Shown here: one piece after another, positions 11,392-22,852 of the stretch
Position numbering within the stretch: the stretch's first letter is position 1
How the letters are laid out: every line of letters begins with the position of its first letter
Assembly: GCF_000003815.2 (NCBI RefSeq)
Contig: NC_049993.1
Coordinates: forward strand, 4,159,586 to 4,214,535
Direction: 5' to 3'
DNA length: 54,950 bases
Source: Branchiostoma floridae
Lineage: Eukaryota; Chordata; Leptocardii; Amphioxiformes; Branchiostomatidae
Notes under the pieces: generated by a model
Told to the model about the DNA's origin: nothing
The model's input: the letters and a program-made list of their open reading frames with translations, nothing else
Database searches by the model: none
Translations under genes and position numbers: made by a program

Positions 11392-13065
11392 ATGGGAGGT
11401 AAGATGAGACACGTCCTGATCTGTCTTCTCATCATCCTCAATGAGTCCAACATGCCAGAAGCGGTCTGCAACTGTGGACCAATGTCAAAAGACTGTGTAT
11501 GCCGTAGACTTGGCCTCACCAGCATTCCTCAGAACCTCCCAATATCCGTCCGTGGGCTATCCTTGTCTTATAACCAGATAGCGATCATTCCTCCTGGTTC
11601 ATTCGCAAACCTAATCCACCTCGACGAGTTAATTGTTATTTATAACAAAATAACAAACATTCAGACGGGTACGTTTGCAAATCTACCCCGGCTAGAAAAT
11701 ATATACATGTGGAACAACCAGATAACCATGATTCAGTCTGGTGCATTTCAAAATCTGTCCCAGTTAAGTTGTGTGGGACTGAACAACAATCAGATAACAA
11801 TGATTCAGCCTGGTGCATTTGCAAGTCTACCCAAACTCCATACACTGGACCTGAGATACAACAAGATAGCAAAGATTCAGTCACTGAGTGGTGCATTTGA
11901 AAATGCAAAACCCGCAATATTGGACCTTCGGTCAAACAACATAACTGCCATCCCCCCTTCGGCTTTTGATTTGCTAACATATATTTTCCTCCCACAAATA
12001 GATGGGAACCCCTGGAATTGTGACTGTAAAATGATTCCTTTTAGGCAAAATATTTCTTTTTTCCCTTTTACGTGTTGTAACCGTATAACTTGTGCTCAGC
12101 CCGCCAAATTACAGGGGTATAACCTTAAAGATATCAATCCTGAAGAATTGATATGCGAAGAGCCAATCATACCAACACTTTCTGTTGATATCCAAACCTC
12201 CATCCATTTATCTCCAGTTTTAACGTCTTCTTCCTTTATTGGCAACACAGAAAGCAAAACTAGTTCAAAAGCACACCCCGTAGATCCTACATCTATCAAA
12301 CCACCACGTCGTAGTAGATTAGAAGAACCAAACACACTAACACTGTCTGGTGATATCCAAACGTCCTCCCATCCATCATCCATCATCAAAAGCGTTGACC
12401 ATTCTTGTAATGGAACTGACATCTCTTGTTTAACAGCACGTTCTGAGGACTCAACTTTTACAAACAAACCGAAAATCAGCAGTTCCAATGAATCGTCTCC
12501 CACTTTCCCCCTTACCATTCTCATTGCCTCTATCTGTGGTTCAATAGCTGGCACTGTCCTAGTGGGTATCATCATTCACACAATCTGGTACAAGAGGAAA
12601 GCTAGGAATCCTCCTTTAGCCCTAAATCCCACAGCAGTTTCTGTAATGACCAATGGTCAGGATCAGACAGGGCTAGGTCAGTCTCGGGCCGCCATTCAAT
12701 CTCTGAACGTTGGAAACGTATCACAAAACTTGCGAGATGCCTTAAAGCCAAATCCTATGTATGAAAGTGGGAGAGCAACACCAGGGGCCCAAACATCTAC
12801 AGCAATGGCCACTGGGCCACATGATCCCCAGTATGAAGATATAGACAAACAACATGAACAAACAGGGCAGGGCCAGTCTCAGGCAATCAATGAATCCAAC
12901 ACAAACACCACAGCCGATGTAGTGACCAGTGGTCAAGATCATGCAGGCAGTCTGGGTCAGTATCAGGCCGTAACTAAATGTTTGGATGCTAAAAATTTAT
13001 CTTATGGTACAGGACCCACTGCCTCGCAGCTTAATCATTTGTATGCAAATTATAAAGCACAATGA
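11392..13065 (+). CDS. Leucine-rich-repeat type I transmembrane receptor, intronless coding region
   Basis: The 557-residue product has an N-terminal hydrophobic signal (VLICLLIIL, about residues 8-16). An LRRNT cysteine cluster follows (C26, C28, C35, C37), then about five to six LRRs of the form LxxLxLxxNxIxxIxxGxF (about 50-205). An LRRCT begins NPWNCDC (about 206-212) and runs to about 254. A Ser/Thr-rich stalk, one membrane segment (LTILIASICGSIAGTVLVGI, about 370-392) with a basic stop-transfer YKRKAR, and a tail of about 160 residues complete it. The tail carries tyrosines in NPMYESG, PQYEDID and LYANYKAQ. The ATG at 11392 is chosen over 11320 for its ACCATGG context and position just before the signal. 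A TTTGATTTTACAG acceptor at 11313 suggests a spliced 5' leader. Its ligand is unknown. Surface LRR proteins of this design occur in large lancelet families linked to innate recognition and adhesion. Confidence 0.85.
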   Translation: MGGKMRHVLICLLIILNESNMPEAVCNCGPMSKDCVCRRLGLTSIPQNLPISVRGLSLSYNQIAIIPPGSFANLIHLDELIVIYNKITNIQTGTFANLPRLENIYMWNNQITMIQSGAFQNLSQLSCVGLNNNQITMIQPGAFASLPKLHTLDLRYNKIAKIQSLSGAFENAKPAILDLRSNNITAIPPSAFDLLTYIFLPQIDGNPWNCDCKMIPFRQNISFFPFTCCNRITCAQPAKLQGYNLKDINPEELICEEPIIPTLSVDIQTSIHLSPVLTSSSFIGNTESKTSSKAHPVDPTSIKPPRRSRLEEPNTLTLSGDIQTSSHPSSIIKSVDHSCNGTDISCLTARSEDSTFTNKPKISSSNESSPTFPLTILIASICGSIAGTVLVGIIIHTIWYKRKARNPPLALNPTAVSVMTNGQDQTGLGQSRAAIQSLNVGNVSQNLRDALKPNPMYESGRATPGAQTSTAMATGPHDPQYEDIDKQHEQTGQGQSQAINESNTNTTADVVTSGQDHAGSLGQYQAVTKCLDAKNLSYGTGPTASQLNHLYANYKAQ

Positions 13066-13239
13066 TTAAATTTACATTTCTACTGAAAGGAGACTGTCAG
13101 GCGTATGGATAGTGACAAATTATTATTGAGAGATCACTTGAAGAAGATAAAGAATATTAAAAAAATGCTTTGGACAATGAAAGACCGCCGGTCTAATTTT
13201 GAATGATATTCAATGTTATAGGGATGGCGAATGTTTGAA

Positions 13240-13270
13240 TTTTTTTCTTAGGGGGGGGGGGGGGGGGGGG
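13240..13270. repeat. Poly-G tract
   Basis: A run of about 19-20 consecutive G residues lies around 13252-13270, downstream of the LRR gene. The stretch 13066-13380 is otherwise unremarkable 3' flank. Confidence 0.9.
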
Positions 13271-13383
13271 TCCCACTCCAAACAACGCATTTTGTTGGCT
13301 AAGACTTTCCAATCAGCTACATCTTGCAATGGTCATCACATTATTTTTTCTGAATGTGTCAGATTGGATGTGAACTTCTGGTA

Positions 13384-13830
13384 CCGTGTGGCGTAGCAGC
13401 AGGGCGTTAGTTCTCTACCCAAGACGTCCTAGGTTCAATCCAACTAACATTTCGTTGATGCCACTGATCTTTGGCCCTTGTGAAAGTCACGTTATACGAA
13501 TTTTCTCACTTCAGTCAGGTGAAAATTAGTACATAGCTTTGGTTACGGCCTTACCTCGAAGAGGTAGTAAAATGGAGGTCATGTTTTATTTGCTCATTCA
13601 TTTATTCCGCACTTAAAGAAAAAAAAATAGATACATGGTAATAAAATATAAAGAGAATCAGCAGTAAAACATAATAAAAATGGAGGTCCCATGCTTGACG
13701 AGAGCCACATCTCGAGCAACTTATTAAAGAACCCACTGCAATTATCAAAAGAGTAAGGGTCCTTCCAGGTGTGGATGGTTCAAAAGCTTTAGTCTCTTCT
13801 TTGCACCTGGGGGAAAATGTCGTCTTGAGT
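13384..13830 (+). mobile_element. tRNA-derived SINE, diverged copy
   Basis: It has a GTGTGGCGTAGCAGCAGGGC head with an A-box-like motif, a GGTTCAATCC B-box-like motif, a GTGAAAGTCACGTTATACGA body and an AATGGAGGTC segment. It shares this order with the SINE at 26289. The AATGGAGGTC block is seen twice (13571 and 13680), so the copy is interrupted or rearranged. Confidence 0.6.
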
Positions 13831-13847
13831 TCACCTGAGCTAGCTTC

Positions 13848-13850
<3 letters not shown>

Positions 13851-13890
<40 letters not shown>

Positions 13891-13922
13891 ACACACAAAC
13901 ACACACACACACACACACACAC
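13851..13922. repeat. (CA)n microsatellite
   Basis: An almost pure CA repeat of about 35 units with rare interruptions. Apparent reading frames of alternating Cys-Val or Thr-His here are artefacts. Confidence 0.97.
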
Positions 13923-13929
13923 AGTGATA

Positions 13930-16125
13930 TTAGTGTCTAATATGTACTTTGTGTGATTTTTGTGTGATTGAATTTTGATATCATTAGTATCATGTATGAC
14001 CTAAAAGTTTGGGCTTATTTTCAGAACAACCCTAAACAGTCGAAAAGACTACAACTCTATATACTCAAGATTTCTTGATTAGGAATAGTCACAGAGAGGA
14101 ACAAAAAAAAGCATTTGTATCCATCGATTTAAGTTGTGTTAGTACCGTGGAAATATTAGCATTGAAGTTCATGTGTTGGTAAAATTTAAACGAGATGACA
14201 AACAAGTATATTGCCGAGGAACTGTGCTAGAATAACATAAAAAAAATGTTTACAAAGTTTTTATGTATAGTCAGACTTGCAACAATTTAAACTAGACAAT
14301 ATAATCAGTTCTACTGCCAATAGGGCACTTTTAGTGACAAACGGGAAGTGGTTATATATTGAAGCTTTATTGACACAATGATGAGAACATTGACTGTCAC
14401 ATTTTAGACTTATGAATAAGATTCTACTAAATACACAACATAGAATGACTATAAGTCTGGCTAAACGTAACTGTTATCAGCTTCTCTAATGAAAAAAAAA
14501 CTTTGATGAATCAAGTGTACTTCTTTCTTAAAATCTGTTGTATTTAGACACAGGAATGCGAACAAGTCATCAAGAAAGACAATTAGAACATATTATGAAG
14601 CAATCTAAAAAAAATAAAGGCCACGGCAAGTAATTTTTTGGATGACATGAGCGCGCTCAACACATTTCGTCTCACTTTGAAAAAAAAGAAGAAAAGAAAT
14701 CATTCTCAGAAGATGGTTAATGTGACGAAAAATGAAATAAAAAATGTGAAAAAAGGTGGAAGCTTACTGTATTTGTAGACGATCTTATTCGCCCTCATAT
14801 ATTAACTTTCGGGTCTGTGGATAATGTCATTCATAAATCTACTTGCTGTGGCCCGATTCTATTATCCGTATGAAGGCAGAATGGAATTATATGAAGAAGA
14901 TTGTTGTACGTGTTTATTATAGTTCTGCATATGGAAAAATGTTGCGAAATGTACCTGTGTGCATAGGTGGACCTTATGTCTAAGGAAGATTTAATAGTGC
15001 ATTATTGCCATAGTGAAAGTTTTTTTCTTCGATACAACTGTATCGTGATATCAATTGTATTTATTAACTCTTTTTTTTCAGGTCGTGTTGATTTGACTGT
15101 ATATTTTGGAACCTCAAAACTTAAGCATAACAATATTGCCTGAATTACGAAATGTAAGCGGCAAGGAAGGTTTGGCAAATGTTTTAACGCAAAGTATGGT
15201 ATAGTTGTCTTTTTTTTCTTTCACACCTTGTACTCTTTGACAAGATAAAATTACTTTACCTTGTATCCTAAACTGCTTTTCCATGTGAACAATTACAATA
15301 CGACGGGCATTGAACAATTGTAAAAGAGCAAGACTGGTCTTGGAAAAAGCAAAAGATATGCATCATAGTCAGCCATTGTGCAAAACTTAGAAAACAGACG
15401 TTGCAGAAATTGTAATAATTTGATGGGAGCATTTTTTTCAAGCCCTTCCTGCTTTCTAACTTAAGAATAAAGACAATTGTTACAACACAGTTCGTGTTTT
15501 TATGGTTATTTATGGTGCAACCCTTAGGAAGGAGATGGACCCGTTATAGCAACGGGCTACTAGATCAGTACAAACAATAAACCTACGTCACGTGCATTAG
15601 TAACAAGCATGGTGTTTATAAAAACACAGGCGACGAAAGGTTACGATTGAATAGTTATTTGTTTGTTTGTTTTCTTTAGACCTCTGCTGTCATAGACACC
15701 CTTTGTCTCTGATATGGACAGTCTGTGCCTTGACAGTTTATGAATGAATGAATGAATGACCTTAATTGTACATGGTGCAGTGCATGGCAGGAACTATTAC
15801 ACAGAGTGTGAAATAAAGGTATCGGGTAAGACTAAATATCCTAATTACTATAACAATAAATGCTAGCATAAATTTCGATATCAAATTTCAATTGAGCGGG
15901 GATTATCATGAGTGTCAGTATATTTTCTAATAACATTGCTAACAAAGCTGTCTCCTATATTTGCCTATTTTTGCGTTGTGCCATTGAAGATAATTTATAT
16001 TTATATACATTCAAATCTGTCTGTAGCATCTAGTCTTTTAAAATCTGATCTACTTGATTCGAGAACTGTGAATAACTTACGACGTAACGTATTATATCTA
16101 GAATAATCCACGACGAAGTGGAAAT
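13930..16125. other. Gene-free stretch
   Basis: AT-rich DNA with a (GAAT)n run near 15741-15758 and a TTTG run near 15660. No exon, RNA gene or inverted repeat could be supported. Confidence 0.5.
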
Positions 16126-16298
16126 TCATTTCATATGGATAAAATGTTGGTTTATTAGGGGATTAATCGCCTCATGGCCGATTGACAATGTCACAATGGT
16201 GACCCTAAGTAGCCCATTGAGAGTCCCAAAGCACAGACTGCCAGACCAGCTGTAGGACATCTGGAGCGAATTACAGCCCATTCCATGTAAATCATAAC

Positions 16299-16468
16299 AC
16301 TCGCACCACCTGTACAACTGGAACCCGAGCTCAGGGGACAGTGTTAAACAGGTGCCCACTGACAAGCTTAGAACTGGGAGTTCATGGGGACATCGATCTG
16401 TGGAAACTTTTCACTCGCACCGCCACCTGTACAACTGGATCATATGCTTAGGGGACAGTGTTTAACAA
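16299..16468. repeat. Local duplication, ~50-bp core
   Basis: ACTCGCACCACCTGTACAAC..GGGGACAGTGTT at 16299-16352 recurs at about 16410-16467 with an extra CGC and minor changes. It probably belongs to a dispersed repeat of unknown family. Confidence 0.6.
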
Positions 16469-16602
16469 AACATTTACTAGTACCCACTGTTACGTTATTG
16501 TTGACGCAAATTTTACGTCAATAAATCTAAATCTTACATTAGAATCTCAAATAGGCTATGCAGTAAAGAAGTGCAATATCAGCATGGTCAAGTGAGCTTA
16601 GA

Positions 16603-16771
16603 GTGACAATCCACGCAGACAGAAGGTGGCACTGGTTTAAGCTGGTACTGACACGGCTGGGTACATCTAAGAAAAGGGTAAAACAACTTCAAGTTTCAAG
16701 CGATACAAAACAGAGCGGCCAGGATCACCCTTGGATGCGACAGGTCCAACGGGTCCAGAGACTCTTACAGT
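16603..16771 (+). mobile_element. LINE reverse-transcriptase relic cut by the assembly gap
   Basis: Near 16686-16735 the plus strand reads FQAIQNRAARITLG, the well known LQ.IQNRAARIxxG motif found towards the C-terminus of Jockey/CR1-like LINE reverse transcriptases. The rest would lie in the run of N that follows. Confidence 0.6.
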
Positions 16772-17497
16772 NNNNNNNNNNNNNNNNNNNNNNNNNNNNN
16801 NNNNNNNNNNNNNNNNNNNNNNNNNNNNNNNNNNNNNNNNNNNNNNNNNNNNNNNNNNNNNNNNNNNNNNNNNNNNNNNNNNNNNNNNNNNNNNNNNNNN
16901 NNNNNNNNNNNNNNNNNNNNNNNNNNNNNNNNNNNNNNNNNNNNNNNNNNNNNNNNNNNNNNNNNNNNNNNNNNNNNNNNNNNNNNNNNNNNNNNNNNNN
17001 NNNNNNNNNNNNNNNNNNNNNNNNNNNNNNNNNNNNNNNNNNNNNNNNNNNNNNNNNNNNNNNNNNNNNNNNNNNNNNNNNNNNNNNNNNNNNNNNNNNN
17101 NNNNNNNNNNNNNNNNNNNNNNNNNNNNNNNNNNNNNNNNNNNNNNNNNNNNNNNNNNNNNNNNNNNNNNNNNNNNNNNNNNNNNNNNNNNNNNNNNNNN
17201 NNNNNNNNNNNNNNNNNNNNNNNNNNNNNNNNNNNNNNNNNNNNNNNNNNNNNNNNNNNNNNNNNNNNNNNNNNNNNNNNNNNNNNNNNNNNNNNNNNNN
17301 NNNNNNNNNNNNNNNNNNNNNNNNNNNNNNNNNNNNNNNNNNNNNNNNNNNNNNNNNNNNNNNNNNNNNNNNNNNNNNNNNNNNNNNNNNNNNNNNNNNN
17401 NNNNNNNNNNNNNNNNNNNNNNNNNNNNNNNNNNNNNNNNNNNNNNNNNNNNNNNNNNNNNNNNNNNNNNNNNNNNNNNNNNNNNNNNNNNNNNNNN
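16772..17497. other. Assembly gap (726 N)
   Basis: The sequence is unresolved. Reading frames that run across it have no meaning. Confidence 0.99.
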
Positions 17498-20020
17498 GCT
17501 TACTAGACAGGATAGCATGCTGTTGGGGGAAAAGTCTTTGTTCCCTTTGTCTCCCATGGCCAGCTGCGTAGCTTAACACGTGCTAACTCATTAATCACTA
17601 GGTCATGGGGGGGGGGGTGGCACACCTGCGATGCAGATGTTTAGCCGCATGCTAGGGATAGAGCCGTACCAAATAATTATATGGATGCTATCATAGTGAG
17701 CATTGATTGCAAACGAATTTGTTTTCAAAAAAAAATTGTCACATTTTCTGGAGTTACACTTTAGGAAATTTTGTGTTATATGTCATTGGATTTGATTATG
17801 TAGGGGCGTAAGTAAAGACATCAGAGCCCACATTCCCCTCTTTATATGTTGAGTGTTAACATGTTTATCTTGAATGTATAGCAAGAATTTAATTTCGAAG
17901 GAGGGCCACAGTCTTAGAACCATGTGTATGAGTTACAGTAGTCTGGTTAGTGAAACGTATAAATTCAAAATGATTTCAGTTTTGTTATTTTATGTACATT
18001 GACATATTTCCTAGAATTTCTTTCGCCGCACATGCGTAGTGACATCTGTGAAGGGCTTATATAAGATAGTTTGTTGAATGCCCAACTTGAGTATCGCACG
18101 TGTGCTCACGAAGATGAAGTCGAAGATATTTGTTACTTACCTTTGAATTAAACGCCAAGGGGTATCTTTAGCCAAAATATGAGAAGAAGCTATGATGTTT
18201 CAAATGAAAAGTTTGAAAGAAAATCCCTTCGGAAGGTACGTATCCTCAGTACACAATTGTTTCTTTTGCAACTGCATGGGGCTGACCAGTACCCGTGATA
18301 TTTTTCATAAAGAAGAAAGAGAGAGATCCGTCAATGACTCATCGTGATTTATGAAGAATGTAACATCATTCTGTCCAGAGCAGTACAGCCCTATAACAAA
18401 ACAGAAACATGGTGTGCTGGGTGATATAGTTTTTACTGGATATATCACTACATGCAATATCAATCCGAAACATCTTCTTACAACTAATGGTTTCAAATGT
18501 ATGCAATTACTGTAAAGCCAAAGTTGGGAGTAATTCCACATTTTTCTTTTTTTTCTCTCACAAGGAATTACAACATATGAAGGATGGGAAGATGACCCCA
18601 CCAGACCCCACAGCTTGTCATGAGAACAAGTTACACAGACGGATGCTGTTCAAACAATTTTCCTGAACAGCGAGGTTTGTTACATCATTGTTCTTATTGC
18701 TGATATAGTTTGAGTATCCAAAGTAATAGAGGTAACAGTGGGCAGAATGGTGGGTTAAAAATGGACCTTTAAAGGCACAAGGGGGCTTAAATGCACAAAC
18801 ATCGGGAGCATTGAAAACTAGTACAAACATATTAGTGGATGTTGGGTGTTGGTTGATCTATTATACTGGGCACTTAGTTTTTTCGAACCTTTATTTATTA
18901 ATGTGAAAACAAAATTTGACAGCTAAGCAATCTAAAGAAACCCATAGGGATTCATTCATGTTGACATATTGATCATGGAATATGTTTGTGTCCATCAACT
19001 ATACCTAACCTGTTCTATATTATTTCTTTCAGCTCTACAAGGCGACAACGACAACAGTCACAAGAAATTAATAGTTGAACTTGGACGGCAATCAGATTGA
19101 TAGTAACCGTAGCTTTACAATGCATCACAATCTATCACCTCAACGAAACGGAAGTCAATGCACATGTAGTCAGGCTTGACTCTATAGTTCCAGGAATTTT
19201 GTCAGCATGCAAACAATTTATTATACGGTCAACAGAATTACAAAAGAAATGTTTTGCTTGAATGTATTACCAAGTGTCATTGTTATAGAAGTAAATCCAA
19301 AGTTATAAGAATGACGCATCTTTGCCATGTTCTGCCAGGTTTTTACATTCTCTGTGTTTGTGTCTTGAGATATGGTAAAAGTATATATGATGTGTATGTT
19401 GATGAAATAAAAGGTATAGGCAATTGTGTGGATCGTTTTTTTTAAATGAGTAGTCTTTAAAATGTGGACAGTCATGGCCATTTCTGCTTTCTACAAACAT
19501 CTTGCAGATAAAAATTGTTTCAAATCAGATTTAGTAAATTCAAAATACGACTGTGTTCACAGGTGAAACAAAAAAACGTATGTACTTCAAACATTAAAGC
19601 TTTAATATAGTGTTCCTATTTCTCTCAAAGAACACCAAAAGAGCGATTGAGAGTTAAAAATATAAATCTCAATTTGCCAGAATTTGCAAAAACAGAAAAA
19701 CGTACTTAATGCATTGATTATGACAGTGTTTTTTTGTGTGCTGAAAGAAGCAAATTGCACGAAACAGTAATGTGACGGTAAAATACCAAGCAACAAAGGC
19801 CATTTCTGTTCCGACAAAAGACCAAACAGGCAAAGGCTACCTCAAAACCAATTCCCTAGGGAATGCATTCGTGCAATTTTTGGAATATTTTCAAAACGAT
19901 CGTAATACTGTAGAATGCCTCCGCCCCTGAGGCGTCGCCAAAAAAAACCGCAGAAATGTTCATTCCTGACTCACATAACTGCTTCATTGTTTAACTGATT
20001 CAGAACGATGATAAGAATTT
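17498..20020. other. Gene-free stretch
   Basis: A short poly-G run lies at about 17609-17618, and the rest is AT-rich. No conserved exon is recognised on either strand. Isolated splice-like sites (for example TTTCTTTCAG before 19033) have no coding partner. Confidence 0.45.
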
Positions 20021-20027
20021 AATCATG

Positions 20028-20670
20028 TCATGTTTATGTGTGAATAGTATTAAGTACCTAGGTCAGGTCATGTTTGTGTGGATAGTCTTCAGCATCAAGG
20101 AAAGGTTATGTCTGTGTGTAGATAGTGTTCAGTACCAAGGGCAGGTCTTGTTTGTGTGGATAGTGTTCAGTACCAAGGACAGGTCATGTTTGTGTGTGGA
20201 TGGTGTTCAGCACCAGGTACAGGTTATGGTTGTGTGTGGATTGTGTTCAGTACCAGGTACAGGTCATGTTTGTGTGTGGATAGTGTTCAGTACCAAGGGC
20301 AGGTCTTGTTTGTGTGGATAGTGTTCAGTACCAAGGACAGGTTATGGTTGTGTGTGGATTGTGTTCAGTACCAGGTACAGGTCATGTTTGTGTGTGGATT
20401 GTGTTCAGTACCAGGTACAGGTCATGTTTGTGTGTGGATTGTGTTCAGTACCAGGGACAGGTCATGTTTGTATGTGGATAGTGTTCAGTACCAGGGACAG
20501 GTCATGTTTGTGTGTGGGTAGTGTTCAGTACCAGGGACAGGCTATGTTTGTGTGTGAAAAGTGTTCAGTACCAGGGACAGGTCATGTTTGTGTGTGGAAA
20601 GTGTTCAGTCCCAGGGTAAGGTTATATTTGTGTGTGTATAGTTTTTAGTACCAGGGACAGGTCATGTTTG
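20028..20670. repeat. Minisatellite, ~16 units of 38-40 bp
   Basis: The unit consensus contains TCATGTTTGTGTGTGGATAG and TGTTCAGTACCAGGGACAGG. Units are 40 bp, or 38 bp where one TG is missing. Unit variants are mixed along the array (tcatg, tcttg and ttatgg starts), with the most similar units in the centre and diverged units at both edges. Long frames across it are repeat translations, not genes. Confidence 0.95.
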
Positions 20671-20886
20671 CTATGTGATGCTAGGTGGTCCAATCATACA
20701 TCACATATTCCTTACATCAAAATCTATCTGTCCAAAAAGTTATGACTGAAGTTCTGCTGCATTATTATCAAGGTCACATACCAGAGGGACCAAAGTTGAC
20801 CTTGACCGTCATCTTTACTACACCTACATAACTTCCGTGATAATCCATGACTTGAGTTAAGCTGTCTACAAAAATCTGAAAACACC

Positions 20887-20887
<1 letters not shown>

Positions 20888-20944
<57 letters not shown>
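20888..20944. repeat. (CA)n microsatellite
   Basis: About 28 CA units, almost uninterrupted. Confidence 0.97.
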
Positions 20945-20948
<4 letters not shown>

Positions 20949-21309
20949 TAATGCACATGCACAAAGCACAATATCTTCATTCTCAGATAGATAAAAATTA
21001 TGCATAAATACAGCAACTCTATTACAACAATCTTATAGAAGTGCCATGAAAAATATGTAGGGATATGTCCTCGCTTTTATTCATGTCCTTTGGGAAAACA
21101 CATGATTGGGCTGTCAGCAGTGAAAGTAATTTGCAGCTGAATATTGATACAGTTAATAAATCCACTGCATTTAATGACAGGATCATTTGACCATGTAACC
21201 ATATGTTGAAAAGGATATATATAAAATCAACTATGCACATACGGACCATATTTCTATCATCAACTGTCAACAGCATGAGGCTGGCTTTTGAACAAAGACT
21301 CAATTGTGT

Positions 21310-21420
21310 TGTTACAATCTATAGTTGAGCTTTATTTTAACAAAAAGAAACACACCCAGCATGCATTTTCAGTTGGTCTTATCAACCTTCATCAGATGAC
21401 TGATACCTTGCACTGACTTT
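21310..21420 (-). mobile_element. Penelope-like element end with hammerhead-type core
   Basis: On the minus strand the text runs CATCTGATGAAGGTTGATAA, then GACCAACTGAAAATGCATGC, and then an AAAATAAAG tail. CTGATGA (21395-21389) and GAAA (21370-21367) are the two catalytic boxes of a hammerhead ribozyme. They are bridged by a helix II of about five pairs with one bulged G. This layout with a nearby TTAAAATAAAG is typical of the terminal repeats of Penelope-like retroelements. No reverse transcriptase or GIY-YIG coding sequence is seen nearby, so this is a 3' remnant. The fold is inferred by eye. Confidence 0.45.
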
Positions 21421-21817
21421 TTAGAAGTTGGAAGTTTGCTGAACCATGACGTAAACCATGGTACATTCCTAAAAATGGCCGAGTGGTACCAAAAGTTGTA
21501 GACTCCTGTCTGTTTTTTGTTTTCTTACTGCCACTGCCAGGACTGTACAGAAGTCACTTCATTGCTCTGAATTTTCAGAAGAAGGCAGTGTGAGGAACAG
21601 TGACTGTGGTAGATTGCGTCTTCTCACCACTTTTGATTCACTCTTGACATCATCACACACTCAGGGAAAGTCAGCGCAGTGAATCAGAAATCTTAGAAAG
21701 GTTGGCGAGATTGATAAAAAGATCTATTGTGACTGTGATCATTTGTCTTTGTGGTGGATAAAAAAAGTAAAACATTTATAATGCCAGCTTTACAGACTGA
21801 CAAGAGCGTCTCTGGGT

Positions 21818-22125
21818 TGTTACCTTTGCCAGAATGGCTAAGGTAATATTTTCGGTCCGGTTGTGTGTTTTCCCCCCGTTTGTGAGCAGCATAACTCGAG
21901 AAGACTGCAACGGATGCGGCTGATATTTGGTGGGTGGGTAGGGGTCTGGGGAAAGAAGGGGGAGTTTGATAATAGGCCCCCTAGCGGCTTGCTAAGATAC
22001 TCCAAGCAGAGGTTGAATCGCGCTGATGTAGTAGTAGTCGAAAAAATTACACGGGTGCTCTTCTTAAGAAGAGAAGCCTTAACTATATCTGCACAATTCA
22101 ACCTCTGCTTGGAGAGTATGATCTT
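21818..22125. repeat. Dispersed repeat with 25-bp inverted pair
   Basis: It starts with a GTTACCTTTGCCAGAATGGC / AAGGTAATATTTTCGG motif, followed by CATAACTCGAGAAGACTGCA. ATACTCCAAGCAGAGGTTGA at 21998 is mirrored at 22097-22119 (TCAACCTCTGCTTGGAGAGT). It resembles the AAGGTTATATTTTCG-type repeats frequent in lancelet DNA. No coding content is seen. Confidence 0.55.
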
Positions 22126-22484
22126 TGGGAGTCTGTATTTTGTCTAGTTTTGATTTAATTCTAGTTTGCATTACTGCCTACCTTAATGATTACAATGACT
22201 GCAAAATCTGGCTGTGATGGTTCATATATATGAAATGTAAATGTTTATGTATTAATCAATTTGCATATAATGTGAAAGCTCTCAATCGCATATAGAACAA
22301 TCCTTGGGCATGAATGAACTACCATCCCCTTGCTTTGTGTATGATTGGTGAGCATATACAGGTAACAACAAAGCAGATATACTATTTGCTATGAGTCATT
22401 TCGTTTTGAAAGATTGAAATATAACTTTGAACAAAGCACTACACATTTCAATAACAGAAGAAGGAATACACATGTAAGAGGGCA

Positions 22485-22490
22485 TTTATT
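22485..22490 (-). terminator. Candidate poly(A) signal of GADD45GIP1
   Basis: AATAAA on the minus strand, about 365 bases past the GADD45GIP1 stop codon. Confidence 0.45.
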
Positions 22491-22852
22491 GAAAGATGAC
22501 CTAGAAGCATACAAGAGAGTTCCTTTCAAAAGTTACATTATTTTCTGCCCCAACTCCATAATGGAAATGTCTAGTTTGGCAAGATACTGATACAATCTTA
22601 TACAAGTGAGGGTAGAACAGATCTTATCTATATATATATACAGTATGTAATCAAATCAACATGGCCTATTTGTTACATAAATGTGTGGACTTGTTGTAAT
22701 TCAAAGACAGTTTTTTGAGTTTGTTGATATACACAGATATCATATCATATACCACATAAAGGCATCCTCTTCATGATTTTGTTTCCATATTGACAACAAA
22801 CTGAAATATGATACTTAAAACACAAGGAAGTTGTATCAATACTTGGTTTCTA

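Noticed and set aside
11636-11995. 119-codon minus-strand frame with repeated QMHQTES-like text
   Set aside because: The periodicity is the antisense image of the leucine-rich repeats.
13602-13956. Cys-Val-rich and Thr-His-rich peptides
   Set aside because: Translations of the CA microsatellite.
16603-17579. Long reading frames across the run of N on both strands
   Set aside because: They exist only because unknown bases contain no stop. Only the short LINE motif before the gap is supported.
20025-20648. Overlapping plus-strand frames with repeated CVWIVFSTK-like text
   Set aside because: Direct translations of the 40-bp minisatellite, with no start context, splice sites or family.
20028-20670. 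CRISPR-like array
   Set aside because: Units are contiguous with no unique spacers, and the locus is in an animal genome, so it is a minisatellite.
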